Shown here: piece by piece, positions 1 through 7,807 of the stretch
Numbering within the stretch: position 1 is the first letter of the stretch
Layout of the letters: the number at the start of each line of letters is the position of its first letter
Program-made: the position numbers and the translations under genes
IMG/VR virus record: IMGVR_UViG_3300032217_000663
Location: 1 to 21,096 of that record
Origin: a virus
DNA: 21,096 bases
Reading direction: 5' to 3' (one strand)
The notes under the pieces: model-generated
The model's input: only the letters and a program-made list of their open reading frames with translations
Database searches by the model: none
Told to the model about the DNA's origin: nothing

Positions 1-93
1 AAAACAATGATGACTCCAGACTTCTCGGCTTTGCTGGCTGGGACAATTAATTTCTGGTTCCTCGACCGTACTTTGGCTAAACGTGGGCTATGA
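1..93 (+). CDS. C-terminal end of a small protein, possibly a holin (partial, 5' end outside window)
   Basis: Frame 1 is open from the window edge and stops with TGA at 91-93, giving 30 residues. They include a hydrophobic aromatic stretch (FSALLAGTINFWFL) followed by a short basic end (DRTLAKRGL). The stop overlaps the lysozyme start as ATGA, so the two genes are translationally coupled. Holins often precede the endolysin, and some three-helix holins end in a hydrophobic segment plus charged tail. The lysozyme has no export signal of its own, so a holin is expected nearby. The holin call is inference from position and a 30-residue fragment; the existence of a coding end here is better supported. 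Confidence 0.5.
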   Translation, partial: KTMMTPDFSALLAGTINFWFLDRTLAKRGL

Positions 94-533
94 ACTTAGA
101 GTTAGCCGCCTCTCTGTGCCGTCAGTTTGAGGGCTATCGTGCCAAGCCGTACCTGTGTCCGGCTGGCATTCCCACGATTGGTTATGGTTCTACCTACTAC
201 GCAGACAAGCGCAAGGTAACTTTAGAAGACCCGCCGATGGATGAACCCACGGCTCGGGCACTTTTGATGGTTGAGCTAAACCATACGTATTTACCGGGAG
301 TTCTGCGTAACTGCCCCGGCCTGATTACTGACGAGCGTAAGTGCAATGCCATAGTTGACTTTTGTTACAACCTTGGTGTAGGACGCTTGCAAACATCTAC
401 GTTAAAGAGGAAAATCAACGCCAATGATTGGGAAGGAGCCAAGGAACAACTGATGCTCTGGACTAAAGGTGGCGGTAAAGTACTGCCGGGACTGTTTAAA
501 CGCCGCACGGCTGAGTGCGCACTGTTGGATTAA
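90..533 (+). CDS. Phage endolysin, GH24 (T4/P22-type) lysozyme
   Basis: Muramidase that cleaves the MurNAc-GlcNAc bond of peptidoglycan to release progeny at the end of infection. At 147 aa it has the usual size for a single-domain phage lysozyme. The catalytic signature is clear: Glu14 in QFEGYR, then eight residues to Cys23, then five to Thr29 in PTIGYG. This is the E-8-(D/C)-5-T layout of the family, here with Cys in place of the Asp of T4 lysozyme, as also occurs in phage relatives. The later DFCYNLGVG and the C-terminal LFKRRTAE segment are also typical. The N-terminus is not hydrophobic, so neither a signal peptide nor a signal-anchor is present and export should need a holin. It overlaps the preceding gene by 4 nt and sits only 3 nt from the next, so it is read in the structural operon. 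Confidence 0.93.
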   Translation: MNLELAASLCRQFEGYRAKPYLCPAGIPTIGYGSTYYADKRKVTLEDPPMDEPTARALLMVELNHTYLPGVLRNCPGLITDERKCNAIVDFCYNLGVGRLQTSTLKRKINANDWEGAKEQLMLWTKGGGKVLPGLFKRRTAECALLD

Positions 534-536
534 CCG

Positions 537-2624
537 ATGGCACTTAAAAAACTTGTACTAAAACCGGGGGTTAACCGGGAGAACACCCGTTATACCAACG
601 AAGGTGGCTGGTTTGAGTCCGACAAAGTGCGGTTTCGTCAGGGCACGCCTGAAAAGATTGGCGGTTGGGCACGCATATCCATATCTACGTTTAAAGGTAT
701 CTGCCGTTCTATTTGGAACTGGACAACGCTATCCAACCTTAATCTGCTGGGTATTGGCACTAACCTAAAGTTCTATTTGGAAAATGGTGGCGCGTATTAC
801 GACATCACCCCAATCCGTACAGCAGCAGTTCTAAGCAACCCATTTAAAACAACTAACCTAAGCGCAACCGTAACGGTAACTGCCTCTACACATGGCGCAG
901 TCACTGGAGATTTTGTTACGTTCAGCAACGTTGCAACTGTAGGTGGCCTAGACCTTAATGGTGAGTACTCTATTACGTATGTGGATGCAAACACCTACAC
1001 CATTACTGCATCTAGCGCGGCCACATCAACTGTGGCAGCAGGCGGTGGCACAACCGTTCAGGCGGTTTATGAGATTAACGTAGGCTTGGAGTATGAGATT
1101 CCCCTTACCGGTTGGGGTGCTGGCCCATGGAACTCAGGAACTTGGGGTAACGGCGGTACATCTACTTCTGCCTTACGTCTGTGGAGCCAGTCAAACTTTG
1201 GCGAAGACTTGGTTTTGGGATTCCGTGGCGGCCCAATCTATTATTGGGATGCAGCATTTGGAGCGGATAAATCTGCGTTTACAGTAACAATTGCTTCGCC
1301 TGCGGTAGTTACTTCTGCTCTTACATTGCCAAACAACACACCTGTTATCTTAACCAACACGGGCTACCCATCGGCATTGCCTACCGGTTTAACTGTGGGA
1401 ACTACTTACTACGTTAAGAATGCGTCTGGCAACACATTTAATTTGTCTGCCACACCGGGTGGAGCGGCCATTAATACCTCCGGCACACAGTCTGGAACAC
1501 ATTACATCCTTAACAACGCAGTTCCGGTGACATCTTTATACGGTGCCTCAGATGTGCCAATTATCCAAAATTACCTGTATGTGTCCGACATTAGCCGTTT
1601 TGTATTTGCTTATGGGTGCAATGATTACGGCTCTACAGTACAAGACCCAATGTTAATTCGCTGGTCGGATCAGGAATCGGTGGTTAACTGGACGCCTTCG
1701 GCTACCAATCAAGCAGGCAGTGTGCGTTTGTCTCACGGCTCAAGCATCATTACATCTATTCAAACTCGTCAGGAGATTGTGGTTTGGAGTGATTCTGCGG
1801 TGTATTCTTTGCAATACATCGGCGCTCCGGTAGTTTGGTCTAGTCAATTACTGGGCGACAACATCTCTATCATTGGTCAGAACGCAGTTGCTCAGGCTTC
1901 TGGTGTTGTTTATTGGATGGGTGTTGATAAGTTCTACGTGTACGATGGCCGTGTAAATACATTGAATTGCGACCTGCGCCGTTATGTGTACCAAGATATT
2001 AATTTGGGTCAAGCTCAACAATGTTTTGCAACCACCAACGAAGGCTTTAATGAAGTCTGGTTCTTCTACTGTTCTTCTGGCAGTAATACAGTAAACAGAT
2101 ATGTAGTCTATAACTACATGGAAAAAGTCTGGTACTACGGCACGATGGCACGATCAGCATGGCTGGATTCTGGTCTAAGGGATTACCCTATTGCGGCCAC
2201 ATACAATTACAACATTGTCAACCAAGAATACGGTCTGGATGATAACGAGACTGGAACGCCAGCCGGTATTGAGGCGTACATTTCTTCTGCTGAGTTTGAC
2301 ATTGACGATGGCGATAAGTTTGGGTTTGTTTGGCGTATGTTGCCTGACCTGACATTCTCAGGATCAGATGCAAGTCCTACACCCGAAGTTACGTTTACAC
2401 TGTATCCCATGCAGAACTCTGGTTCCGGAACAGGAACCCCCGCGGTCAAACCTGTGGATCAACTAACCGGTGCGCAGTACACAGTCACTGAAGGATTTAC
2501 TGGACAGATTAATACTCGTGTGCGTGGCCGTCAGCTTATTTTGAAGGTAGGTTCTAACCGCTTAGGTACTAACTGGCAGTTGGGTTCTACCCGTATTGAC
2601 ATCAGACCGGACGGCAGACGATGA
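537..2624 (+). CDS. Tail nozzle / DNA-stabilisation-like structural protein with two inserted beta modules
   Basis: A 695-aa virion protein of a type common in short-tailed phages. It starts MALKKLVLKPGVNRENTRY and continues with GGWFESDKVRFRQGTPEKIG, a conserved N-terminal block of proteins resembling P22 gp10 and T7 gp12 (tail hub or nozzle). That assignment rests on remembered family resemblance, not on a search. Two Thr/Ala/Gly-rich beta modules are visible at about residues 99-176 and 247-324. Both carry the pattern 'gate, value, YyV, NTyt/NTFnlS' seen in small barrels often annotated as FCCH-like in phage structural proteins. The rest has WS/NW blocks typical of beta-propeller-like nozzle proteins. 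The likely role is to extend the portal channel and retain packaged DNA. A GGA lies upstream of the ATG, and the stop overlaps the next start as ATGA. Confidence 0.68.
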   Translation: MALKKLVLKPGVNRENTRYTNEGGWFESDKVRFRQGTPEKIGGWARISISTFKGICRSIWNWTTLSNLNLLGIGTNLKFYLENGGAYYDITPIRTAAVLSNPFKTTNLSATVTVTASTHGAVTGDFVTFSNVATVGGLDLNGEYSITYVDANTYTITASSAATSTVAAGGGTTVQAVYEINVGLEYEIPLTGWGAGPWNSGTWGNGGTSTSALRLWSQSNFGEDLVLGFRGGPIYYWDAAFGADKSAFTVTIASPAVVTSALTLPNNTPVILTNTGYPSALPTGLTVGTTYYVKNASGNTFNLSATPGGAAINTSGTQSGTHYILNNAVPVTSLYGASDVPIIQNYLYVSDISRFVFAYGCNDYGSTVQDPMLIRWSDQESVVNWTPSATNQAGSVRLSHGSSIITSIQTRQEIVVWSDSAVYSLQYIGAPVVWSSQLLGDNISIIGQNAVAQASGVVYWMGVDKFYVYDGRVNTLNCDLRRYVYQDINLGQAQQCFATTNEGFNEVWFFYCSSGSNTVNRYVVYNYMEKVWYYGTMARSAWLDSGLRDYPIAATYNYNIVNQEYGLDDNETGTPAGIEAYISSAEFDIDDGDKFGFVWRMLPDLTFSGSDASPTPEVTFTLYPMQNSGSGTGTPAVKPVDQLTGAQYTVTEGFTGQINTRVRGRQLILKVGSNRLGTNWQLGSTRIDIRPDGRR

Positions 2625-2968
2625 GCTACATCATTACGTCCGACTACGAACTCAACAAGATTGCCGCGCCTAATCTTCCGTTGGCTACGCTTGAGTATGA
2701 CCGGCAATATATTGACCAGTTAAATAACGTTATGCGTTTGTATTTCAACAGGTTAGACGCGTTGACGGGGCAGTTGGTAGCCAATACAGTTATGCCCCCA
2801 CTTACAAACTACACAGTTGCCACATTACCAAGCGCAGTCACTTCCGGTAAAGGTGCAAGGTCTTTTGTAACCGATGCTTTAGCTCCAACGTTTGGAGCAA
2901 CCGTTGTGACTGGCGGGGCAATAGCTGTGCCTGTGTATTCTGACGGAACAAATTGGAAGGTTGGATAA
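2621..2968 (+). CDS. Small virion-associated protein following the nozzle gene
   Basis: A 115-aa protein of unknown exact role. The N-terminal half (about 1-65) is probably helical (EYDRQYIDQLNNVMRLYFNR). The C-terminal half contains a beta-rich end, SGKGARSFVTDA followed by PVYSDGTNWKVG. This GAR-FVTDA ... VPVYSDG-NW ending recurs at the C-terminus of many phage tail and virion proteins (family memory). Its start overlaps the nozzle stop (ATGA) and its stop overlaps the next start (TAATG), so it is tightly coupled within the structural operon. It could be a tail adaptor or a small receptor-side decoration; neither can be shown here. Confidence 0.7.
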   Translation: MSYIITSDYELNKIAAPNLPLATLEYDRQYIDQLNNVMRLYFNRLDALTGQLVANTVMPPLTNYTVATLPSAVTSGKGARSFVTDALAPTFGATVVTGGAIAVPVYSDGTNWKVG

Positions 2969-5199
2969 TGGCAGTTTCAGACGCAGACATTCTTGGTTGG
3001 CTTAATGCCAATCCCAATGCAGACGATAAACTAATCGCCACTACCATGCGCGAGGCTGGAGTGAGTCCAGAGCGTATGGCTCAAGTTACAAATACTGACG
3101 TAGGCAATATTCAATCTCGGTATGACGCAGCCTTAACGCCCACTACATCTGCCGCCGCAGCGCAACAGCAAACATCCGCGCCGGTTACCAAAGCCGCTAC
3201 AACAGCTGCAACAACTACTGCAGCCAAAACAACCCCTGCAAAAGTTACAGACGCAGACATCCTTGGCTGGTTTAACGCTAATCCCGACGCCGATGCCGCC
3301 GCAATGAGCAAGGCTATGCAAGATGCCAAAGTATCGGGCACTCAAGTTTCTAATGCACTTAAAGCATCTCCAGCGGCAGCACAAAAGTACCTGACTGCAC
3401 AGATTCTTAGCCAAGGCTTGACATCCAAATGGCAAGGTGAAGGTCTTGGTTCGCCAGAAAAGAATGCCGCCAACATGGCTAAGATTTTGGCTGACACGGG
3501 CATTACAGATATTAAACAGCTTGGTGAAGTTGCGCTTACTCAACCAGTACAAGAGGCTGGTAAACAATACAACGGTCAACTGGTCAGGCCCCAATACGAT
3601 GAAAACGGGGAATATACGGGCAAACAGGTTTATTACAAAGACACTGGTCAAACTGACGAAGATGGTAATCCAATTAAATCATTAGTTGAAGTTCCAAAAG
3701 ATGCCAAGCTGACAACAATCTACGGCGTGCCGGACAATGAGGGCGGCTTAGCCACAGTTGACCCGTCAAAAATTATCAAAGACGCAAGTGGCAATCTGGT
3801 GGTTGACACTGGACTAAAAACGTTTGGCAATAAGTTAACCGGCCAAGCCGTTGCCAATACATACAGCGAACGCCAGACAGGCAATGCTTTTGGTGGTACG
3901 TTTGCGGGTAAAGGAAACACTGGCTATCGAGTGCAATTTACACCCGATGGCACACCTATTTTTTACACCACTGGCGCATCCTCCAATGATCTTGCAAACT
4001 TAATGCAAGACCTTGGCCCTATAGGTAACATCGCACTTACTGCTATTGGTGGCCCAATGGCTGTTGCGGCTGTAGCGGCGCTTTCTGGTAAATCCCCAAA
4101 GGACATTCTTAAGTCTACGGCCTTGTCGTATCTTGGCAGTCAGGCTGGCAGTTTTGTATCCGGCACGGAAGGTATCACAGATTTATTAGGCGAAACAGGT
4201 ACAAATTTAGCCGCCAACGCCGCCAAGCAGTATGTTGGTAGTGGTGGTAAAGGAATCAATCCTCTTGGCCTAGTGCTCGGTAGCGGCGTAACTAACGGGC
4301 TATTTGATAATGGAACTACTGGCCCCAACAGTGCAGATTTTGAAGAAGGCTACTTTAACCCCGGCGGGGAAGGCTACAACATCCTCAACAGCGACACAAC
4401 CGACGACTTCTTAAAGTCTATTGGTATCAACAGCGTTGATGAGCTTACTGACAGCGGGTTAAGTAATGCTGATATTTTAAATTTGGTTACTGGCGGTTAT
4501 GGCGATTTAACCGGCCTTGAGGATTTTGTTACTTCTGGTGATGGCACGGATGTTACCGGCAATGAGGTTACGGGTGATGGCACTGACGACACTAGCGGTG
4601 GGTTAGATGGGTTAAGCGGGTTAAGTAAATTAAGTGCGTTAACTGGGACAAATGGCGGGTCTAAAACTGCCACAACTACAAATAACGGCACGCAAACAAC
4701 TGCTACGCCTACAAAAGTTGTTCCAACTAAAACTACGCCAAAAACTATATATGACGATTTTGGGGGCACTGATACTGATTCAATTAGTGCAACTCCTGTT
4801 ACTAAAAAAGTTACGACGTCTACTAGCCCCAAAATTTCAAACGTAGCCAAAACTGTTGCGGGCTTGGTATCCGGGGTAAAGGCTGCTAAAACTGCCGCGC
4901 CTACAGCAGTAAAAACCGCAGTAGCATCCGCGAGTCCAGCCGTAGATACCATTGCAAGCCAAGCTCAACAGCAGCAGAACCAACAAACTAACTTACTCAA
5001 CTTGCTGGGTAGTAGTAAAGATGAGCTTGCTAATATAAAATCATACAAAGACCTTTACGGGCATGACTTGTTTGGGGACAATTACGTACCCCCATCAGCA
5101 GGCGGAGCCGAAGCTCAAGGTGCGGAAGAAGAATTTTTTAACGGCGGGCACGTAGATGATCTCAGCGTTGATGCCTTGTTACATATTTTAAGGAATTGA
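2968..5199 (+). CDS. Large Ala/Thr/Gly-rich internal virion-like protein with duplicated N-terminal DADILGW module
   Basis: A 743-aa protein read from ATG at 2968, which has GGAAGG 7 nt upstream and overlaps the previous stop as TAATG; a TTG at 2953 in the same frame is a poorer start. Residues 5-42 and 95-132 are two diverged copies of one helical module (DADILGW-NANP-AD...M---VS). An Ala/Thr-rich linker separates them. The middle (about 345-430) has a Gly/Ala hydrophobic segment (LGPIGNIALTAIGGPMAVAA). The region 500-690 is low-complexity Thr/Gly/Asp/Lys and is followed by a Gln-rich stretch. The extreme C-terminus reads EEEFFNGGHVDDLSVDALL, an acidic end with a GG-x-V motif also found in the next two proteins. 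By size, composition and place between nozzle and giant protein genes it is probably an internal or ejected virion protein; enzymatic motifs are not apparent. Confidence 0.72.
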   Translation: MAVSDADILGWLNANPNADDKLIATTMREAGVSPERMAQVTNTDVGNIQSRYDAALTPTTSAAAAQQQTSAPVTKAATTAATTTAAKTTPAKVTDADILGWFNANPDADAAAMSKAMQDAKVSGTQVSNALKASPAAAQKYLTAQILSQGLTSKWQGEGLGSPEKNAANMAKILADTGITDIKQLGEVALTQPVQEAGKQYNGQLVRPQYDENGEYTGKQVYYKDTGQTDEDGNPIKSLVEVPKDAKLTTIYGVPDNEGGLATVDPSKIIKDASGNLVVDTGLKTFGNKLTGQAVANTYSERQTGNAFGGTFAGKGNTGYRVQFTPDGTPIFYTTGASSNDLANLMQDLGPIGNIALTAIGGPMAVAAVAALSGKSPKDILKSTALSYLGSQAGSFVSGTEGITDLLGETGTNLAANAAKQYVGSGGKGINPLGLVLGSGVTNGLFDNGTTGPNSADFEEGYFNPGGEGYNILNSDTTDDFLKSIGINSVDELTDSGLSNADILNLVTGGYGDLTGLEDFVTSGDGTDVTGNEVTGDGTDDTSGGLDGLSGLSKLSALTGTNGGSKTATTTNNGTQTTATPTKVVPTKTTPKTIYDDFGGTDTDSISATPVTKKVTTSTSPKISNVAKTVAGLVSGVKAAKTAAPTAVKTAVASASPAVDTIASQAQQQQNQQTNLLNLLGSSKDELANIKSYKDLYGHDLFGDNYVPPSAGGAEAQGAEEEFFNGGHVDDLSVDALLHILRN
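2980..3363 (+). repeat. Diverged tandem duplication of a ~38-residue module (with linker)
   Basis: The stretches 2980-3093 and 3250-3363 encode two copies of the module beginning DADILGW. They are also clearly related at DNA level (both contain cagacgcagacat, then ttggttgg or ttggctgg), with mostly third-position differences. The 156-nt spacer encodes an Ala/Thr/Gln linker. This points to internal gene duplication followed by drift. Confidence 0.8.
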
Positions 5200-5200
5200 T

Positions 5201-7798
5201 ATGCCATGGACCGCAAACGGTGAATACATTGATGATGGCACATCATCAGACAATTCTGGCAACGACGCATATACAGGCGTAGGGGGGTATAACGCCGACA
5301 GTGATTCGTACTGGCCAACTAATACCACTGCTCCTACCGTAAATGGCACATATAACGCAAACAGCGATTCGTACTGGCCAACTAATACTGCATCCACTGC
5401 CGGGCAGATGGAAAACGTATTTGACCCAACCTTTGGTGGTAAATACACTGCAGTAGCAAATCCAACTCAAAACACTGGCGGCATTCTTAATTACCTGAAG
5501 TCAATGGATTTAACATCGGCTGGCGGCTTAGCCGGTGCAGCTCTTGGCGCAACAGGTGCGTTTACAAACAAACCTAAGAAAGCATACGAAGGCAGTATTC
5601 CCCAAATGCAAGCCATACGCAATATGGTTACTGCGCCCCCTCCAACATCAACGGGTTATCGCCCCGGCCAAGGCGGTGTTAACTGGAATGCGGATACTTA
5701 CTACGTACCTAAAGGGTCTGTAACCGCCGGAGAAGCCGGAAACATGGCTACCGCAGCCGCCGCAGCTAACGCAGCGCGTGCTGCAAATACCACTGCCGCA
5801 GCTAAAAAGAATTCAGCACTAAACAATCTTACAAAAGTAGCCGGGGCTGCTGGGATTGCTACTTTGCTGAACAATGTACTCACTGGCAAAACAGGGGTGG
5901 ATACTGCAACAGGCCTAAAGACATTAATTGATAAGATTACTGGTGGCACAAAAACCGGCACCACAACCACAAACGCTTCAAACGCAGCAAAAGCTGCTGC
6001 AGCGGCGGCTACACGGGGTCTTGGTGGTACATCGGGCGGTACAAAGGGCGGTACCTCAGGCGGCACAAAAGGCGGTACCTCAGGTGGCACTGGCACAAGT
6101 GACGAAACTGCAAATGCAGATCAACCTGTTTACAAAACTCAAGAAGAGGCCGATGCCGCAAATGCAGTGGCTGGAGAAAATGATTTGAGCATGGCGGGCG
6201 AAGTCAGCCCCTACAACGAAGACGGCACTTTAAAAGAAGGCTACGATTTGGACGAAGAGGGCAATCCTGTCTTTGTTAGCAGTGGCGATACATCAACCAC
6301 ATTTACCCCCGATGGAAGCATTGACAATAACGTCGATTTAACCGGTGGCGATACTACATACGATTGGTCTGGCGATATGTCCGATACTGATTATGGTAAT
6401 ACTGACTACTCCGGATTTGACTTTGGTAGTAATGACTTTAACTTAGGTGATTACGGCTTAGACGGTACTGATTTGTCCAATTATGATTTTGGCAATGATG
6501 ACAATTTTAATTTTGGTCTAGACGATTTTGAATTGGCAAAAGGCGGGGCAATTAACATGGCAAAAGGTCGTTACTTACAAGGAAATACCGATGGTATGGC
6601 CGACAAGATTCCCGCTCGTATTGGACAAGATCAACCCGCTGCGCTTAGCCACGGTGAGTTTGTTGTGCCTGCGGATGTTGTGTCTCATCTGGGTAATGGC
6701 AACTCTGATGCTGGAGCTAAAAAACTTTACCAAATGATGGACAAAATTCGTGTAGCCCGTACCGGCACTAAGAAGCAAGGCAAAGAGATTAATCCCGATA
6801 AGTTTATGCCCGGTGGTTTGGCTCAAGCTTATGCTAGTGGCGGCTCAGTAAATGGTTTTGCAGATGGTGGTACTACAGGCGCAACTGGACTTGGCGCTGC
6901 CGTAAATGCTGGTATTACTGGCACAGAAACCGGCCCAAATAGTTTTGCGGGCGACTACATAGCCAATATGCTTGGTAAAACTCAAGCGTTGTCGGAGTCT
7001 CCATATCAGCAGTACATGGGTCCCTTGACGGCTGGCGCTTCTGGTCTGCAAAACCAAGTGTTTACTGGTCTGCAAAATACCAACTTCCCCGGTAACTTGG
7101 GTCAATCATTTAGCTCAGCAGGTGCGTACCAAACCCCCGGTATGGCAACAAATGCTTACACTCCTAGCCCAATCGGCACGGGTGCTGGCGCAGGACAATT
7201 AGGAGATGGCGGTAACACACCGTCCGCACCGGCTCAGCCCACAGGTATTGCCTCGCAGTACATGAACCCATATTTGCAATCGGTCTTAACCCCACAACTG
7301 CAAGAACTACAGCGTCAATCTCAAATTAACTTGCAGCCCGGTTTGGCTAAGCTGACCCAAGCAGGTGGTTTTGGTGGTGGCCGTCAAGCCATTATGGAAT
7401 CTGAAGCTAATCGCAACTTGCTGCAAGAACAAAACAAAACCATCGGCCAAGGCTATGCCAACGCATACGATAAAGCTCAGCAACAGTTCAACGCAGAACA
7501 AGCGCAGGGTAGGTCATTGGCTGACCTCATGGCTCAGCAAGGCGCACAACAACGTGGTATTGAAGCAGAGGGTATTGCAGCAGACAAAGCTTCGTTTGAA
7601 GCCGCTAGGGAAAACCCCTACAAGATGCTCCAGTTCCAGCAGTCCATGCTCAACGGCTTGCCAATTTCTGCGACCAGCTACAACATTGCACAGCCCACCA
7701 AGGCTCAAGAAATTCTGGCAGGTGCGGCTGGCGGCGCAAAAGCAGTGGGCGCAAACAACAAAACAGTGGCTGATCTGTTGGCACAACTAGGCTTGTAA
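5201..7798 (+). CDS. Large internal/ejection-like virion protein with GEFVVPADVVS domain
   Basis: An 865-aa protein with AAGGA 7 nt upstream of its ATG, starting 1 nt after the previous stop. Regions in order: two 21-residue repeats containing SDSYWPTNT (about 31-70); an Ala-rich helical part (about 175-240); an eight-residue Gly/Thr/Ser repeat (about 275-298); an Asp/Gly/Asn/Phe-rich stretch with about 15 Asp and no Lys/Arg (about 387-444). Next is a conserved domain (about 453-536) with GNTDGMADKIPARIG, then HGEFVVPADVVSHLGNG and QGKEINPDKF; this domain is widespread in podovirus virion proteins with no known activity. A last domain (about 686-865) opens YMNPYLQSVLTP, holds GGFGGGRQAIMESEANRN and is a long Gln-rich helix, like other phage ejection or internal core proteins. 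No catalytic motif is visible. The role is inferred from context: a component ejected through or lining the DNA channel. Confidence 0.75.
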   Translation: MPWTANGEYIDDGTSSDNSGNDAYTGVGGYNADSDSYWPTNTTAPTVNGTYNANSDSYWPTNTASTAGQMENVFDPTFGGKYTAVANPTQNTGGILNYLKSMDLTSAGGLAGAALGATGAFTNKPKKAYEGSIPQMQAIRNMVTAPPPTSTGYRPGQGGVNWNADTYYVPKGSVTAGEAGNMATAAAAANAARAANTTAAAKKNSALNNLTKVAGAAGIATLLNNVLTGKTGVDTATGLKTLIDKITGGTKTGTTTTNASNAAKAAAAAATRGLGGTSGGTKGGTSGGTKGGTSGGTGTSDETANADQPVYKTQEEADAANAVAGENDLSMAGEVSPYNEDGTLKEGYDLDEEGNPVFVSSGDTSTTFTPDGSIDNNVDLTGGDTTYDWSGDMSDTDYGNTDYSGFDFGSNDFNLGDYGLDGTDLSNYDFGNDDNFNFGLDDFELAKGGAINMAKGRYLQGNTDGMADKIPARIGQDQPAALSHGEFVVPADVVSHLGNGNSDAGAKKLYQMMDKIRVARTGTKKQGKEINPDKFMPGGLAQAYASGGSVNGFADGGTTGATGLGAAVNAGITGTETGPNSFAGDYIANMLGKTQALSESPYQQYMGPLTAGASGLQNQVFTGLQNTNFPGNLGQSFSSAGAYQTPGMATNAYTPSPIGTGAGAGQLGDGGNTPSAPAQPTGIASQYMNPYLQSVLTPQLQELQRQSQINLQPGLAKLTQAGGFGGGRQAIMESEANRNLLQEQNKTIGQGYANAYDKAQQQFNAEQAQGRSLADLMAQQGAQQRGIEAEGIAADKASFEAARENPYKMLQFQQSMLNGLPISATSYNIAQPTKAQEILAGAAGGAKAVGANNKTVADLLAQLGL
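5303..5388 (+). repeat. Direct repeat pair, 23 nt identical, 63-nt period
   Basis: The 23-nt stretches at 5303-5325 and 5366-5388 are identical (start gattcgtactgg, end caactaatac). They lie within two 63-nt units that each encode a 21-residue copy containing SDSYWPTNT. The near-perfect identity suggests a recent duplication inside the coding frame. Confidence 0.9.
6026..6094 (+). repeat. In-frame 24-nt minisatellite encoding GTSGGTKG
   Basis: Almost three units of 24 nt (6026-6049, 6050-6073, 6074-6094) encode GTSGGTKG, GTSGGTKG and GTSGGTG. Units differ by a few third-position changes. This is a flexible Gly/Ser/Thr linker in the 865-aa protein and a likely site of copy-number variation between related phages. 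Confidence 0.88.
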
Positions 7799-7807
7799 GG
7801 AAACATC

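Noticed and set aside
2953-2967. TTG start extending the 743-aa protein by five residues
   Set aside because: The ATG at 2968 has GGAAGG at proper spacing and a TAATG overlap with the upstream stop; the TTG lies within the presumed ribosome site.
3133-3651. 172-codon open frame on the - strand
   Set aside because: It lies wholly antisense to the 743-aa virion gene, is rich in Cys and hydrophobics by reverse reading of Ala/Thr codons, and has no ribosome site or recognisable pattern.
4497-4952. 151-codon Val/Pro-rich - strand frame
   Set aside because: It is the mirror of the low-complexity Thr/Gly/Asp region on the + strand; the bias comes from the opposite strand's codon use.
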